The notes below the pieces were generated by a model that did no database searches, was not told the DNA's origin, and saw only the letters and a program-made list of their open reading frames with translations. Of a stretch of DNA of 64,000 nt, positions 1 to 7,319 are shown piece by piece. Numbering within the stretch: position 1 is the first letter of the stretch; every line of letters starts with the position of its first letter. This DNA is from an uncultured Oscillospiraceae bacterium. Lineage in GTDB: Bacteria > Bacillota > Clostridia > Oscillospirales > Oscillospiraceae. The stretch spans positions 1 through 64,000 of the forward strand of contig CANQTO010000006.1 of NCBI GenBank assembly GCA_947626785.1, read 5' to 3'. The translations under genes and the position numbers were made by a program.

Positions 1-1
1 T

Positions 2-62
2 CATAATATAAACCTCCGATATAGTGCTTCTATTATACACCATATCGAAGGTTTACACAAAC
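2..62 (-). promoter_or_regulatory. Promoter, operator dyad and start codon of a leftward gene beyond the left edge
   Basis: Read on the minus strand there is a -35 TTGTGT (55-60), a 17-bp spacer and a perfect -10 TATAAT (32-37), then GGAGG (13-17) and an ATG (2-4) eight bases further, so a gene starts here and runs out of the window. An inverted repeat with 18-nt arms (9-26 and 38-55, two mismatches) overlaps the promoter spacer and the ribosome-binding site, as an operator would. The gene itself cannot be seen. Confidence 0.6.
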
Positions 63-64
63 TT

Positions 65-262
65 TGGGATGGTCTCTTTCACGATCTCAGACATACCTTC
101 GCGACCCTGGCGCTACAAAACGGCGTAGACGTGAAAACACTCTCCGGTCTCCTCGGACACTACTCGGCAGGCTTCACCCTGGACACCTACGGTCACATCA
201 CCAACGCCATGAAGCGCGACGCGGCTAACAAGGTGGGAAGTTTTCTGGCCGGATCAGTATAA
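65..262 (+). pseudogene. Truncated tyrosine recombinase (phage/ICE integrase), C-terminal stump
   Basis: The frame ending at TAA 260-262 encodes the C-terminal catalytic segment of a phage-type tyrosine integrase. It shows the HDLRHTFATLAL box (active-site Arg of the H-x-x-R motif), GVDVKTLSGLLGH with the second His, and LDTYGHIT with the nucleophilic Tyr. Only about 60 residues remain. Upstream of about position 76 the frame stays open but stops resembling an integrase and runs into the promoter/operator of a divergent gene, so the N-terminal and core-binding parts are gone. It is a remnant of an integrative element, not a working recombinase. Confidence 0.8.
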
Positions 263-271
263 ACAGCACCT

Positions 272-295
272 CACCGTTTGCGCCGCAGTAATCAA
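272..295 (+). repeat. Left copy of a 24-bp imperfect direct repeat
   Basis: Positions 272-295 match 2538-2561 at 22 of 24 bases; the core caccgtttgcg is identical. The pair brackets the acyltransferase/XRE module. It lies ten bases beyond the stop codon of the integrase stump, a usual place for attachment-site or element-end sequence. Confidence 0.7.
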
Positions 296-324
296 TGAAA
301 AATCTTTGATGAAGGTAAAAGCAG

Positions 325-350
325 CCCTCCGCAGGAAAAGTCGCGGAGGG
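325..350. terminator. Short GC-rich hairpin between integrase stump and acyltransferase gene
   Basis: Arms ccctccgc (325-332) and gcggaggg (343-350) pair perfectly around a 10-nt loop. There is no T-run on the plus side, so terminator function is uncertain. Confidence 0.4.
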
Positions 351-472
351 CGTTGAGCGGAGAGTTATTCCAATGTCGAAATAACTATGCCGCGCCACAC
401 ATTTCTTATGTAAAGACTTATTTTAAGAAAGTGCGCAGGATGTTTTTCTATCTTGATCAATTAACAAAAGAT

Positions 473-2104
473 TTAAGTTACTGCTTTCTTAGACTTGCCG
501 GAATCTTTTTGATATTCATAATCCAAAATATCATTATCAGGATATAACGCCCTTATATCTTTGTCGTAGGTATTTTTCATGAACTGCTTGAAATCATATT
601 TTTTATCCTGTTCTCTCCTTAAAAGGATAGGAGCCAAAATATAAGCGTTAGCAGGCGTTATTTTTACTTTATCAAAACTTGCCCGCACTTCTTCAGGTAA
701 AGTGACATCTTTCCTGATAAAGCCGGTCAATTCTTCATCCCAAACATCATCATACCAGGGATGGTGGCAGTATTCCTGCCGTCTTTGAATCATATAGTCA
801 AAATGATAATCTTTTCTGGAATCCAGGTACTCTCTTGTCAGTGGGATACTATGTTGCCGAATTTGCTCATAGTGCATTTCTGAAACTTTTTCACGGACTA
901 AATCTCGGGCCTCATATTTATTTAATCCTGTGAAATCCAACGGTTTGCCAAAACAGACATAAACCGTATCGGCATCCATCGTTGTATGGGTAGCAACCGG
1001 GACAACTTTTTTCCCAGTCCTTTCCCACAGTTCATATGCGCTATAAAACATCTCCTCTGTGAGTTTGTTTTCAGTATTGTTATATCGGCCCTCAATGTAT
1101 TCAACCACACTGATTTTACTGTTGAGCAATTTTTCCATTTTACGGACAGAGTCTTTTCTGCTCTCCGAGTCCTGCCGATTAACATACGCTAAACCAGAGA
1201 GCCATAAAAAGTTCAATACTGGATTGTGATCAATTTGATCTGTTGAGCCGACTAAATAAAATACTGCTCTGTCAAGACTAATGCTTAAAGAATTGCTTTC
1301 TTCGTCAAATAAGTGATTGGGGACGAAAATATACGCGTCATCGTGTAAATGGGTTATTTTCTTAACTTCCACTAAGGTGTCTGTATGCTCGATCTCTTCA
1401 GGTGTTTTTCCGTCTAACAACTCAGGATGGTATTCTTCTATTACCGTTTTCCTCCTGGAAGCAGATTTTAAGGCATTTTGCATAACCCCCAGAAATAAAC
1501 TTCTTAATATCAAACCTTGTCGGGTAACAAAGTTTTCACTGGTTGAATATTTGACTCTTGCCAAATTCTTATTAAAAGGCAGATTTCTTGGATTTTCTTC
1601 TAAAGAAACCATTTCTGCCGGAGTTAACACTTTTTTGATTGCTCTGTATGCCACCTGAGTATTATCTTCAGCCTCCTTGACCATATAACTGCCAGCTTCG
1701 GCCGAACGAGAGATTTTATCTAAATCATCGAAAGTCTTTGCACAAAGTACCTCGTTATATAATGCTTCGACAGTTTTTGCGTACTCGCAAAAAAACTGCG
1801 AGTTGTTTTGCAGAATGCTCTTTGTTAGTTGGTAAGCAGAAGTCTTTTTTACTCTTTTCTTGATTACTCGCTTAGATGATTGGAGTTTTTCGTCTATTTT
1901 TTCAATAAAAGCCCGCAATTCTTTATCAATGCGCTTGAATTCTTGTAATTCATTGTCTAATGCCATAATTGAATCAATTACTTCCAATTCCCGCTGCGCA
2001 TATGCTTCTTCGACCATACGATTATGTTCCTCCCCTTTAGCAAAATCTGAATAGAAATCAAGAAAACGCCCAAAAGCTTTCTTATATTTCAATAAGCTTA
2101 TCAC
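473..2104 (-). CDS. PlsC-like acyltransferase-fold protein with N-terminal coiled coil
   Basis: A 543-aa protein, markedly AT-rich against the surrounding chromosome. The first ~130 residues are charged and helical, probably a coiled coil. From about residue 255 the sequence resembles the PlsC/LPLAT acyltransferase fold: YIFVPNHLFDEE stands where the family has its NHxxxxD block, VVEYIEGRYNN where the PEGTR block lies, and KKVVPVATHTT where the V-P-V strand follows. The catalytic His is kept but the spacing to Asp is atypical, so both activity and substrate are uncertain. It has no signal peptide or obvious membrane segment. It is divergent from an XRE regulator, both lying between direct repeats, which suggests a transferred cargo pair. 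A structure prediction would decide the family; I would call it hypothetical otherwise. Confidence 0.55.
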   Translation of the reverse strand: MISLLKYKKAFGRFLDFYSDFAKGEEHNRMVEEAYAQRELEVIDSIMALDNELQEFKRIDKELRAFIEKIDEKLQSSKRVIKKRVKKTSAYQLTKSILQNNSQFFCEYAKTVEALYNEVLCAKTFDDLDKISRSAEAGSYMVKEAEDNTQVAYRAIKKVLTPAEMVSLEENPRNLPFNKNLARVKYSTSENFVTRQGLILRSLFLGVMQNALKSASRRKTVIEEYHPELLDGKTPEEIEHTDTLVEVKKITHLHDDAYIFVPNHLFDEESNSLSISLDRAVFYLVGSTDQIDHNPVLNFLWLSGLAYVNRQDSESRKDSVRKMEKLLNSKISVVEYIEGRYNNTENKLTEEMFYSAYELWERTGKKVVPVATHTTMDADTVYVCFGKPLDFTGLNKYEARDLVREKVSEMHYEQIRQHSIPLTREYLDSRKDYHFDYMIQRRQEYCHHPWYDDVWDEELTGFIRKDVTLPEEVRASFDKVKITPANAYILAPILLRREQDKKYDFKQFMKNTYDKDIRALYPDNDILDYEYQKDSGKSKKAVT

Positions 2105-2162
2105 AGACTTGAATGAAAATCAAGTAACTGCGCCTATAATCTTATTGAAAGGAAAGTTGCTT

Positions 2163-2528
2163 ATGGAAGAACCGTTCGATTTTGGCGCTGTCTTGAGAAA
2201 CTTACGCAAACAGAGGGGATATACACAAAAGCGACTCGCTGAAGTATTGAACCTGTCGGAAACGACTATCAGCAAATATGAGAGCAATACGGCGGTCCCG
2301 CCTTTTGAGACCGTTCGCACGATAGCGGCTTGGTTTAATGTACCAATGGATATGCTGGCTGGTAATGAACCTCCGCAAGTTATTTCTCTTCAAGGCCTGA
2401 CAAAGAGGCAAACCGCAATAGTGGAAGAATTAGTGAAAAGCTATTGTGAGAAAAACAATTCTACGGGAAATAAGCTTTCTGGTCAGAGGTATGAGCTGAT
2501 AGGGAAAATAGTTGAGAGCCTTGTGTAA
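2163..2528 (+). CDS. XRE/Cro-CI family transcriptional regulator
   Basis: A 121-aa cytoplasmic DNA-binding protein. Residues ~8-62 form a helix-turn-helix of the lambda-repressor class (LRNLRKQRGYTQKRLAEVLN, then SETTISKYESN and FETVRTIAAWFNV). The C-terminal ~55 residues are a short helical tail, possibly for dimerisation. I chose ATG 2163 because gaaaggaaag lies just upstream; an in-frame ATG at 2109 has no ribosome-binding site. It is transcribed away from the acyltransferase gene with only 58 bp between them, so it probably controls that gene and itself. Base composition is low-GC like its partner and unlike the rest of the window. Confidence 0.85.
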   Translation: MEEPFDFGAVLRNLRKQRGYTQKRLAEVLNLSETTISKYESNTAVPPFETVRTIAAWFNVPMDMLAGNEPPQVISLQGLTKRQTAIVEELVKSYCEKNNSTGNKLSGQRYELIGKIVESLV

Positions 2529-2537
2529 TCAAATGCG

Positions 2538-2561
2538 CACCGTTTGCGGCGCAGTAACCAA
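2538..2561 (+). repeat. Right copy of the 24-bp imperfect direct repeat
   Basis: It matches 272-295 at 22 of 24 positions and follows the XRE gene stop by nine bases. Weaker similarity continues for some bases to its right. Confidence 0.7.
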
Positions 2562-2580
2562 AGAATAAGCCGATAACGCA

Positions 2581-2630
2581 AACCATGGAGGCCGCGGACG
2601 ATCCTTCGTTCGTCCGCGGCCTCCATGGTT
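2581..2630. repeat. Perfect 20-bp palindromic hairpin
   Basis: Arms 2581-2600 and 2611-2630 are exact reverse complements (outer end aaccatgg, inner end ggacg), with a 10-nt loop that can pair further. There is no T-run after it, so it is not a standard intrinsic terminator. Confidence 0.75.
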
Positions 2631-2872
2631 TGGTCGAAGTGGGTCATCTTATTTTGTACTTGACTTGGGGGGTTCTTTGAAAACCCGGATCAAATGATAT
2701 GTCGCGATCGGAGGCCAATATTCTTTTTAGCGGCAGATTTTTGCTTTTGAATACAGCAAAGGATCTGGCAACAGGCTCCGTCCCTGTTCTGAAACAAATA
2801 CAAAATTTTTCCCGTTTGGGTCAGGTTTGGGTCAACGGCGGTTTCGCAAAAATAAATTGCCTCAAAAAGTAC

Positions 2873-2912
2873 AAAAAATCACCGGTTTTCTCTGATAAAC
2901 CGGTGATTTTTT
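2873..2912. terminator. Bidirectional terminator downstream of tRNA-Arg
   Basis: 16-bp arms at 2873-2888 and 2897-2912, with A- and T-rich ends on both sides, begin immediately after the tRNA 3' CCA on the minus strand. Confidence 0.85.
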
Positions 2913-2988
2913 GGCACGCCGTAAGGGATTCGAACCCCTGACCTTCTGGTCCGTAGCCAGACGCTCTATCCAGCTGAGCTAACGGCGC
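2912..2988 (-). tRNA. tRNA-Arg (anticodon ACG), CCA encoded
   Basis: The 77-nt reverse complement folds as a full cloverleaf. The acceptor arm GCGCCGT/ACGGCGT has a terminal G-T pair, the D arm begins GCTC, the anticodon stem is TCTGG/CCAGA with loop CTACGGA (anticodon ACG, read by A-to-I editing), and the T arm is AGGGG-TTCGAAT-CCCTT. Discriminator G is followed by an encoded CCA. The 3' end points toward the integrase scar. Confidence 0.97.
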
Positions 2989-3065
2989 ATTTGGAAGCTT
3001 TAGTATAGTAGCACAGCTTGGGCCAAAATGCAAGGGGTTTTCGGAATTTTTCTCGCCCAGCAGGC

Positions 3066-3109
3066 AAAAAACAGCCAGAGCGGCCCGCGATCCGGGCCGC
3101 TCTGGCTGT
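3066..3109 (-). terminator. Intrinsic terminator of the small membrane-protein gene
   Basis: 16-bp perfect stem (3071-3086 with 3094-3109), followed on the minus strand by six T. Confidence 0.85.
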
Positions 3110-3120
3110 CGCTGCCCTGC

Positions 3121-3291
3121 TCACCAGCCCATGGTGTCGCAGACGGAGTCGGCCATCTCGCCCATGGTGTGCAGGGCCTTGCCCACCGCGCTCTTCATAC
3201 AGCGCTTTTTCCGGGGCCGCATCACCATAGCGGCGGCGCTGACGGCCATGATCCCCATTCCCATGCCTACGTAAAAGTTCTTCTTGTTCAT
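3121..3291 (-). CDS. Small single-pass membrane protein, 56 aa
   Basis: The minus-strand frame starts at ATG 3291 with AGGAGG eight bases upstream and stops at 3121; an intrinsic terminator follows it. The product begins MNKKNFYVGMGMGIMAVSAAAMVM, a short basic head and one hydrophobic helix, followed by a basic RPRKKRCMK segment and an amphipathic tail with Cys and Met. The charge pattern predicts a short N-terminus outside and a cytoplasmic tail. I do not recognise a family; YtxH-like or other small envelope proteins share this layout. It is divergent from the YmdB gene. Confidence 0.75.
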   Translation of the reverse strand: MNKKNFYVGMGMGIMAVSAAAMVMRPRKKRCMKSAVGKALHTMGEMADSVCDTMGW

Positions 3292-3339
3292 AAATCTGCC
3301 TCCTTTGCTGTTCTGTGGATATTATGTCCAGAAAACACG

Positions 3340-3369
3340 TTGCTACTTACAGGCAAATTGTGGTACAAT
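3340..3369 (+). promoter_or_regulatory. Promoter of the ymdB-like gene
   Basis: TTGCTA (3340-3345), 18-bp spacer, TACAAT (3364-3369), 47 bp before the start codon. Confidence 0.6.
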
Positions 3370-3416
3370 AGAGCAGAACCACTTTTTCGGCTTTTTTCAC
3401 AGGGGGAGGCGGCGGT

Positions 3417-4190
3417 ATGAGCGTGAAGATCCTGGCCGTGGGGGATATCTGCGGCGAACCGGGGCTGGACTTTCTGTCCAAGCGCCTGCGGGATTACCGG
3501 ACGGAGCAGGGCATCGACTTTGTGGTGGTCAACGGGGAGAACGCCAACGTGGTGGGCGTGACGCCCCGGCAGGCGGACGCCATCTTCAAGGCGGGCGCGG
3601 ACGTGATCACCCTGGGCAACCATACCTGGACCCGCACGGAGCTGCGCCCCTATCTGGAGGAGCGGCGGAAGATCCTCCGGCCGGCCAACTTCGGCCCCCA
3701 GTGCCCCGGCCGGGGCATCGCGGCCTACCACACGCCCTTCGGCGACGTGTGTGTGCTGAATCTGCTGGGCCGCTTTACCCTGGACAACAACACGGACAAT
3801 CCCTTTGTCATCGCCGACGGCTATATGGCGGAGATCCGTGAGAAGATCATCCTGGTGGACTTCCACGCGGAGGGCACCAGCGAAAAGCGGGCCATGGGCT
3901 TCATGCTGGACGGGAAGGCCAGCGCCGTCTGGGGCACCCACACCCACGTGCAGACCTCGGACGCCTGCGTGCTGCCCAAGGGCACCGGCTACATCACGGA
4001 CCTGGGCATGACCGGGGCCGTGCAGTCCGTCCTGGGCATCGACCCGGAGCAGAGCATCGGCAAGTTCATGGGCGACCCGCCCCGGCGTTACGAGGCCGCT
4101 AAGGGCCCGGTGAAGCTGGAGGGCTGCCTGTTTGAGATAGACCCGGAGACCGGGCGCTGCCTGAACGCGGAGGCCGTCCGGCTGTTGTGA
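3417..4190 (+). CDS. ymdB: YmdB-family metallophosphoesterase (2',3'-cyclic nucleotide phosphodiesterase)
   Basis: 257 aa, the usual length for the TIGR00282/YmdB family. The metal ligands are in order: GDICGEPG (Asp10), NGENAN (Glu41, Asn42), GNHTW (Asn68, His69), and GTHTHVQT near residue 175, followed by the family signature ITDLGMTG. YmdB hydrolyses 2',3'-cyclic nucleotides; in Bacillus it influences biofilm versus motility fate. It is cytoplasmic, and often sits beside rny, which is not present here. The start is supported by GGGGGAGG nine bases upstream. It is followed 32 bp later by the YhaO-like gene. Confidence 0.93.
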   Translation: MSVKILAVGDICGEPGLDFLSKRLRDYRTEQGIDFVVVNGENANVVGVTPRQADAIFKAGADVITLGNHTWTRTELRPYLEERRKILRPANFGPQCPGRGIAAYHTPFGDVCVLNLLGRFTLDNNTDNPFVIADGYMAEIREKIILVDFHAEGTSEKRAMGFMLDGKASAVWGTHTHVQTSDACVLPKGTGYITDLGMTGAVQSVLGIDPEQSIGKFMGDPPRRYEAAKGPVKLEGCLFEIDPETGRCLNAEAVRLL

Positions 4191-4222
4191 GGTTATTTAA
4201 AATATAGAGGAATGGGACAGAT

Positions 4223-5338
4223 ATGAGAAAAATACGCATCCTTCACGCGGCGGACCTGCACCTGGACTCCCCCTTCGAGGGGCTCTCGGCAGGCAAGGCC
4301 GCGGTGCGCCGCTCGGAGCAGCGGGAGCTGCTGGGCAGGCTCTCCGCTCTGGCCCGCACGGAGCAGGCGGACCTGGTGCTTTTGAGCGGCGACCTGCTGG
4401 ACAGCGGCCGGCCCTATTTTGAGACCGGGGAGGAGCTGATCCGGGCCCTGGGCTGGATCGGCGCGCCGGTGTTCATCGCCCCGGGGAACCACGACTTCTA
4501 CAGCCCCCAATCCCCCTACGCCCGGCTGAAGCTGCCGGAGAACGTACACGTGTTCAAAAGCGGCCGGATCGAGGCGCTGGAGCTGCCGGAGCTGGGCGTG
4601 CGCGTCTACGGCGCGGCCTTCACGGAAAACCGCAGCGGCCCCCTGCTGGAGGGCTTCCGGGCGGAGCGGACGGAGGGCGTGTACAACCTCCTGTGCCTCC
4701 ACGGCGAGGTGGGCGTGCGGGAGTCGGTCTACAACCCGGTGACTGAGGCGGAACTGGCCCAGAGCGGGCTGGATTACGCCGCTTTCGGCCACATTCACAA
4801 GGCCAGCGGCTTGAAAAAGGCTGGGAACACCTGGTACGCCTGGCCCGGCTGCCCGGAGGGGCGCGGTTTTGACGAGACCGGGGAAAAAACCGTCTATCTG
4901 GTGGATCTAGAGGGAGAGGCCTGCACCCTGCGCCCGGTATCGATCGCTGCCCGGCGTTACGAGCTTCTGAACGTGGACGTGACGGGGACCGATCCCCTTC
5001 TGGCCATCCACACCCGGCTGCCGGACGACACCGTGCGGGACGTGTACCGGATCGTCCTCACCGGCGAGGCAGAGACAGCGCCGGACCTGAACCGGCTCTA
5101 CGCCTCCCTTTCGGAGCTGTTCTTCGAGCTCCAGCTCCGGGACGAGACCCGCCTGCGGCGGGACGTCTGGGACGGGGCCGGCGAGGACACCCTGCGGGGC
5201 CTGTTCCTGGCCAAGCTCCGGGCTCGATACGACAAGGCGACCGACGAGGCCCAGCGGCTGCGCATCGAGCAGGCGGCCCGTTGGGGCCTGGCCGCGTTGG
5301 ACAACACGGAGGAGGTGGCCCGGCATGAAGATCAATAA
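4223..5338 (+). CDS. YhaO/SbcD-like DNA repair exonuclease (metallophosphoesterase)
   Basis: 371 aa with the calcineurin-like nuclease motifs of the SbcD/Mre11 group: HAADLHLDSPF (8-18), SGDLLD (~57), PGNHDFYS (~95), CLHGE (~165) and FGHIHK (~190). The C-terminal ~110 residues are a capping region without recognised motifs. By family it would be the Mn-dependent nuclease subunit acting with the ATPase encoded immediately downstream, whose start overlaps this gene's end by 14 bases. That arrangement matches yhaO-yhaN of Bacillus. It is probably translated from a ymdB transcript or a weak internal promoter. Confidence 0.88.
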   Translation: MRKIRILHAADLHLDSPFEGLSAGKAAVRRSEQRELLGRLSALARTEQADLVLLSGDLLDSGRPYFETGEELIRALGWIGAPVFIAPGNHDFYSPQSPYARLKLPENVHVFKSGRIEALELPELGVRVYGAAFTENRSGPLLEGFRAERTEGVYNLLCLHGEVGVRESVYNPVTEAELAQSGLDYAAFGHIHKASGLKKAGNTWYAWPGCPEGRGFDETGEKTVYLVDLEGEACTLRPVSIAARRYELLNVDVTGTDPLLAIHTRLPDDTVRDVYRIVLTGEAETAPDLNRLYASLSELFFELQLRDETRLRRDVWDGAGEDTLRGLFLAKLRARYDKATDEAQRLRIEQAARWGLAALDNTEEVARHEDQ

Positions 5339-7229
5339 GCTGACGGCCTCCTTCGGCCGCCTGGAGAACGAGACCCTCAGCTTTCACGAGGGGCTGAACA
5401 TCATCAGCGCCCCCAACGAGAGCGGCAAGTCCACCTGGTGCGCCTTTATCAAGGCCATGCTCTACGGGGTGGACAGCTCTGAGCGGGCCAAGACCGGCTA
5501 TCTGCCGGACAAGACCCGCTACGCCCCCTGGTCCGGCGCGCCCATGGCCGGCACCATGGAGCTGACCGCTGACCGCTGCGACATCACCCTCACCCGCTCC
5601 ACCAAGGCCAAGAGCGGCCCCATGCGGGAGTTCAGCGCCACCTACACCGGCAGCAACGTGCCCGTGGAGGGCATGACCGGCAGCAACGCCGGAGAGCTGC
5701 TGACCGGGGTGAGCAAGGACGTGTTCACCCGCAGCGCCTTTGTGGCCCAGGGGGCCGCGGCGGTCAGCGGCAGCCCGGAGCTGGAGCGGCGCATCGGGAC
5801 CATCGTCTCCACCGGCGAGGAGCTGAGCTCTTACAGCGAGGCGGACGAGCGGCTGCGGCTGTGGATGCGCAAGCGGCGCTACAACCGCCGGGGCATGCTG
5901 CCGGAGCTGGAGGCCAAAATGGACGAGACGGAGCGCACGCTTGACAGCATGGGCGGCTCCATGCGGGAGCTGGAGCTGCTGGAGGAGCAGCTGGAGAAGG
6001 CCCGGAGGGACTGCGTCTCTCTGGAGGCCGCCGTCACCGAGAGCCGAAAAAAACAGCGCCGGGAGGCGCTGGACCGGCTGAACCAGAGCCGGGCGGAGCT
6101 GAAAGCCAGCAGCGAGGAGCACGACGCCTCCCTGGCGGCGCTGGCCGCCCGCCGGGAGGAACTGCGGGACAGCCCCTTCGGCGGCCAACAGCGGCAGGAG
6201 CTGGAGGAGCAGATCCACGGGGATCTGGAGACTCTGGAGCAGCTGAAGGAGCCCCGGACGGAGCGCCATCCCCTGCTGCCGGCGGTGCTCTGCTTCCTGC
6301 TGGCTATAATCTGCGCGGCGGTCTATACGGCGGTGGACAACATCGTTGTCATCATCGGCGCGGCCGTCTTCTGCGCGGCGGCGGTGTTTCTCCTGCTGCG
6401 CTACACCAAGCACAAGCAGGCCGCCCAGAACGCGGCGGCGGAACGCAGGCGCATCCTGCGCAAATACCGGGCCTCCGGTCCGGAGGACTTAACGGCCATT
6501 TTGACGGACTTCCGGGCTCTGGAGGAGAAGGTCGCCCAGGCCGAGCAGGCCGAGCGGGACTGCCGGGAGCGCTACGAGCAGGCCCGGGAGCGGCAGATCC
6601 GCCTGGAGGAGGAGGCGCTGAAGGAGCTGGACTTCTCCGGAGGCAGCTCCGAGGCGGCCAAGCTCAGCCGGGAGCTGTCGGCGGCCCGGGCGGGCGCCGA
6701 GCGCATTTCCGGCCAGATCGCCCAGCTCAACGGCCGGCTCTCCGCTACCGGCGACCCGCTGGTGCTCTCCAGCAGCCTGAGCGCTATGCGGGAGGAGTAT
6801 GAGCTCATCGAGGCGGAGTTCGAGGCCCTGACGCTGGCCAAAGACGTGCTCCGGGAGGCGGACGAGGAGATCCAGAGCCGCTTTTCGCCGGAGCTGGGGC
6901 GGCTGGCCGCCCGGTATATGGCCTCCGTCACCGGCGGGCGCTACGAGGACGTGCTCATCAACCGGGACTTCTCCGCCCGCACCCGCACCAAGGACGATAC
7001 GGTGCCCAGGGCAGCGGAATATCTCAGCGCGGGGACGCTGGATCTGATGTATCTGGCGGTGCGGCTGGCCGTCTGCGAGCTGGCCATGCCGGAGGGAGAG
7101 CCCTGCCCGCTGATCATCGACGACGCGCTGGTCAATCTGGACGGGGAGCGCTACGGCCAGGCCATCGAGCTGCTCAAGCAGATCGCCCGGGACCGGCAGG
7201 TCATTCTCTTCACCTGCCGCCCGGCCTGA
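5325..7229 (+). CDS. YhaN-like SMC/Rad50-type ATPase with internal membrane hairpin
   Basis: 634 aa. The N-terminal ATPase half has Walker A APNESGKST (~29-37); the C-terminal half has Walker B PLIIDDALVNLD (~594-605). Between them lie coiled-coil stretches and, at ~315-362, two hydrophobic helices flanked by charge, as reported for YhaN proteins where Rad50 has its hinge. With YhaO it probably makes a membrane-associated Rad50/Mre11-like complex for DNA end processing. It is much shorter than Bacillus YhaN (over 900 aa), so the coiled coils are short. The 14-bp overlap suggests translational coupling; an intrinsic terminator follows. Confidence 0.85.
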   Translation: MKINKLTASFGRLENETLSFHEGLNIISAPNESGKSTWCAFIKAMLYGVDSSERAKTGYLPDKTRYAPWSGAPMAGTMELTADRCDITLTRSTKAKSGPMREFSATYTGSNVPVEGMTGSNAGELLTGVSKDVFTRSAFVAQGAAAVSGSPELERRIGTIVSTGEELSSYSEADERLRLWMRKRRYNRRGMLPELEAKMDETERTLDSMGGSMRELELLEEQLEKARRDCVSLEAAVTESRKKQRREALDRLNQSRAELKASSEEHDASLAALAARREELRDSPFGGQQRQELEEQIHGDLETLEQLKEPRTERHPLLPAVLCFLLAIICAAVYTAVDNIVVIIGAAVFCAAAVFLLLRYTKHKQAAQNAAAERRRILRKYRASGPEDLTAILTDFRALEEKVAQAEQAERDCRERYEQARERQIRLEEEALKELDFSGGSSEAAKLSRELSAARAGAERISGQIAQLNGRLSATGDPLVLSSSLSAMREEYELIEAEFEALTLAKDVLREADEEIQSRFSPELGRLAARYMASVTGGRYEDVLINRDFSARTRTKDDTVPRAAEYLSAGTLDLMYLAVRLAVCELAMPEGEPCPLIIDDALVNLDGERYGQAIELLKQIARDRQVILFTCRPA

Positions 7230-7283
7230 GACGAGGTTCATCTATCGCCTGTTTAGATTCAGCAACCAAGGATCATATAGAAA

Positions 7284-7314
7284 TCAAAAAAGGGCCTTGC
7301 GGCCCTTTTTTTGA
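7284..7314. terminator. Bidirectional terminator between convergent genes
   Basis: Stem tcaaaaaagggcc / ggcccttttttga around ttgc, with T-runs on both strands; it serves the yhaN-like and lgt-like genes. Confidence 0.9.
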
Positions 7315-7319
7315 TAGGT

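Larger units (their letters stand above)
2529..2872. other. Non-coding junction between accessory module and tRNA-Arg
   Basis: I find no credible gene in this 344-bp stretch. It holds the right copy of the 24-bp direct repeat, a perfect 20-bp-stem hairpin (2581-2630), and two copies of gtttgggtca at 2814-2823 and 2825-2834. The 3' end of tRNA-Arg faces it, which is the usual geometry of an integration site. An open frame at 2699-2941 runs into the tRNA antisense strand and has no ribosome-binding site. Confidence 0.5.

Noticed and set aside
2699..2941. Open frame upstream of and across tRNA-Arg
   Set aside because: It has no ribosome-binding site, and its end is the antisense of the tRNA.
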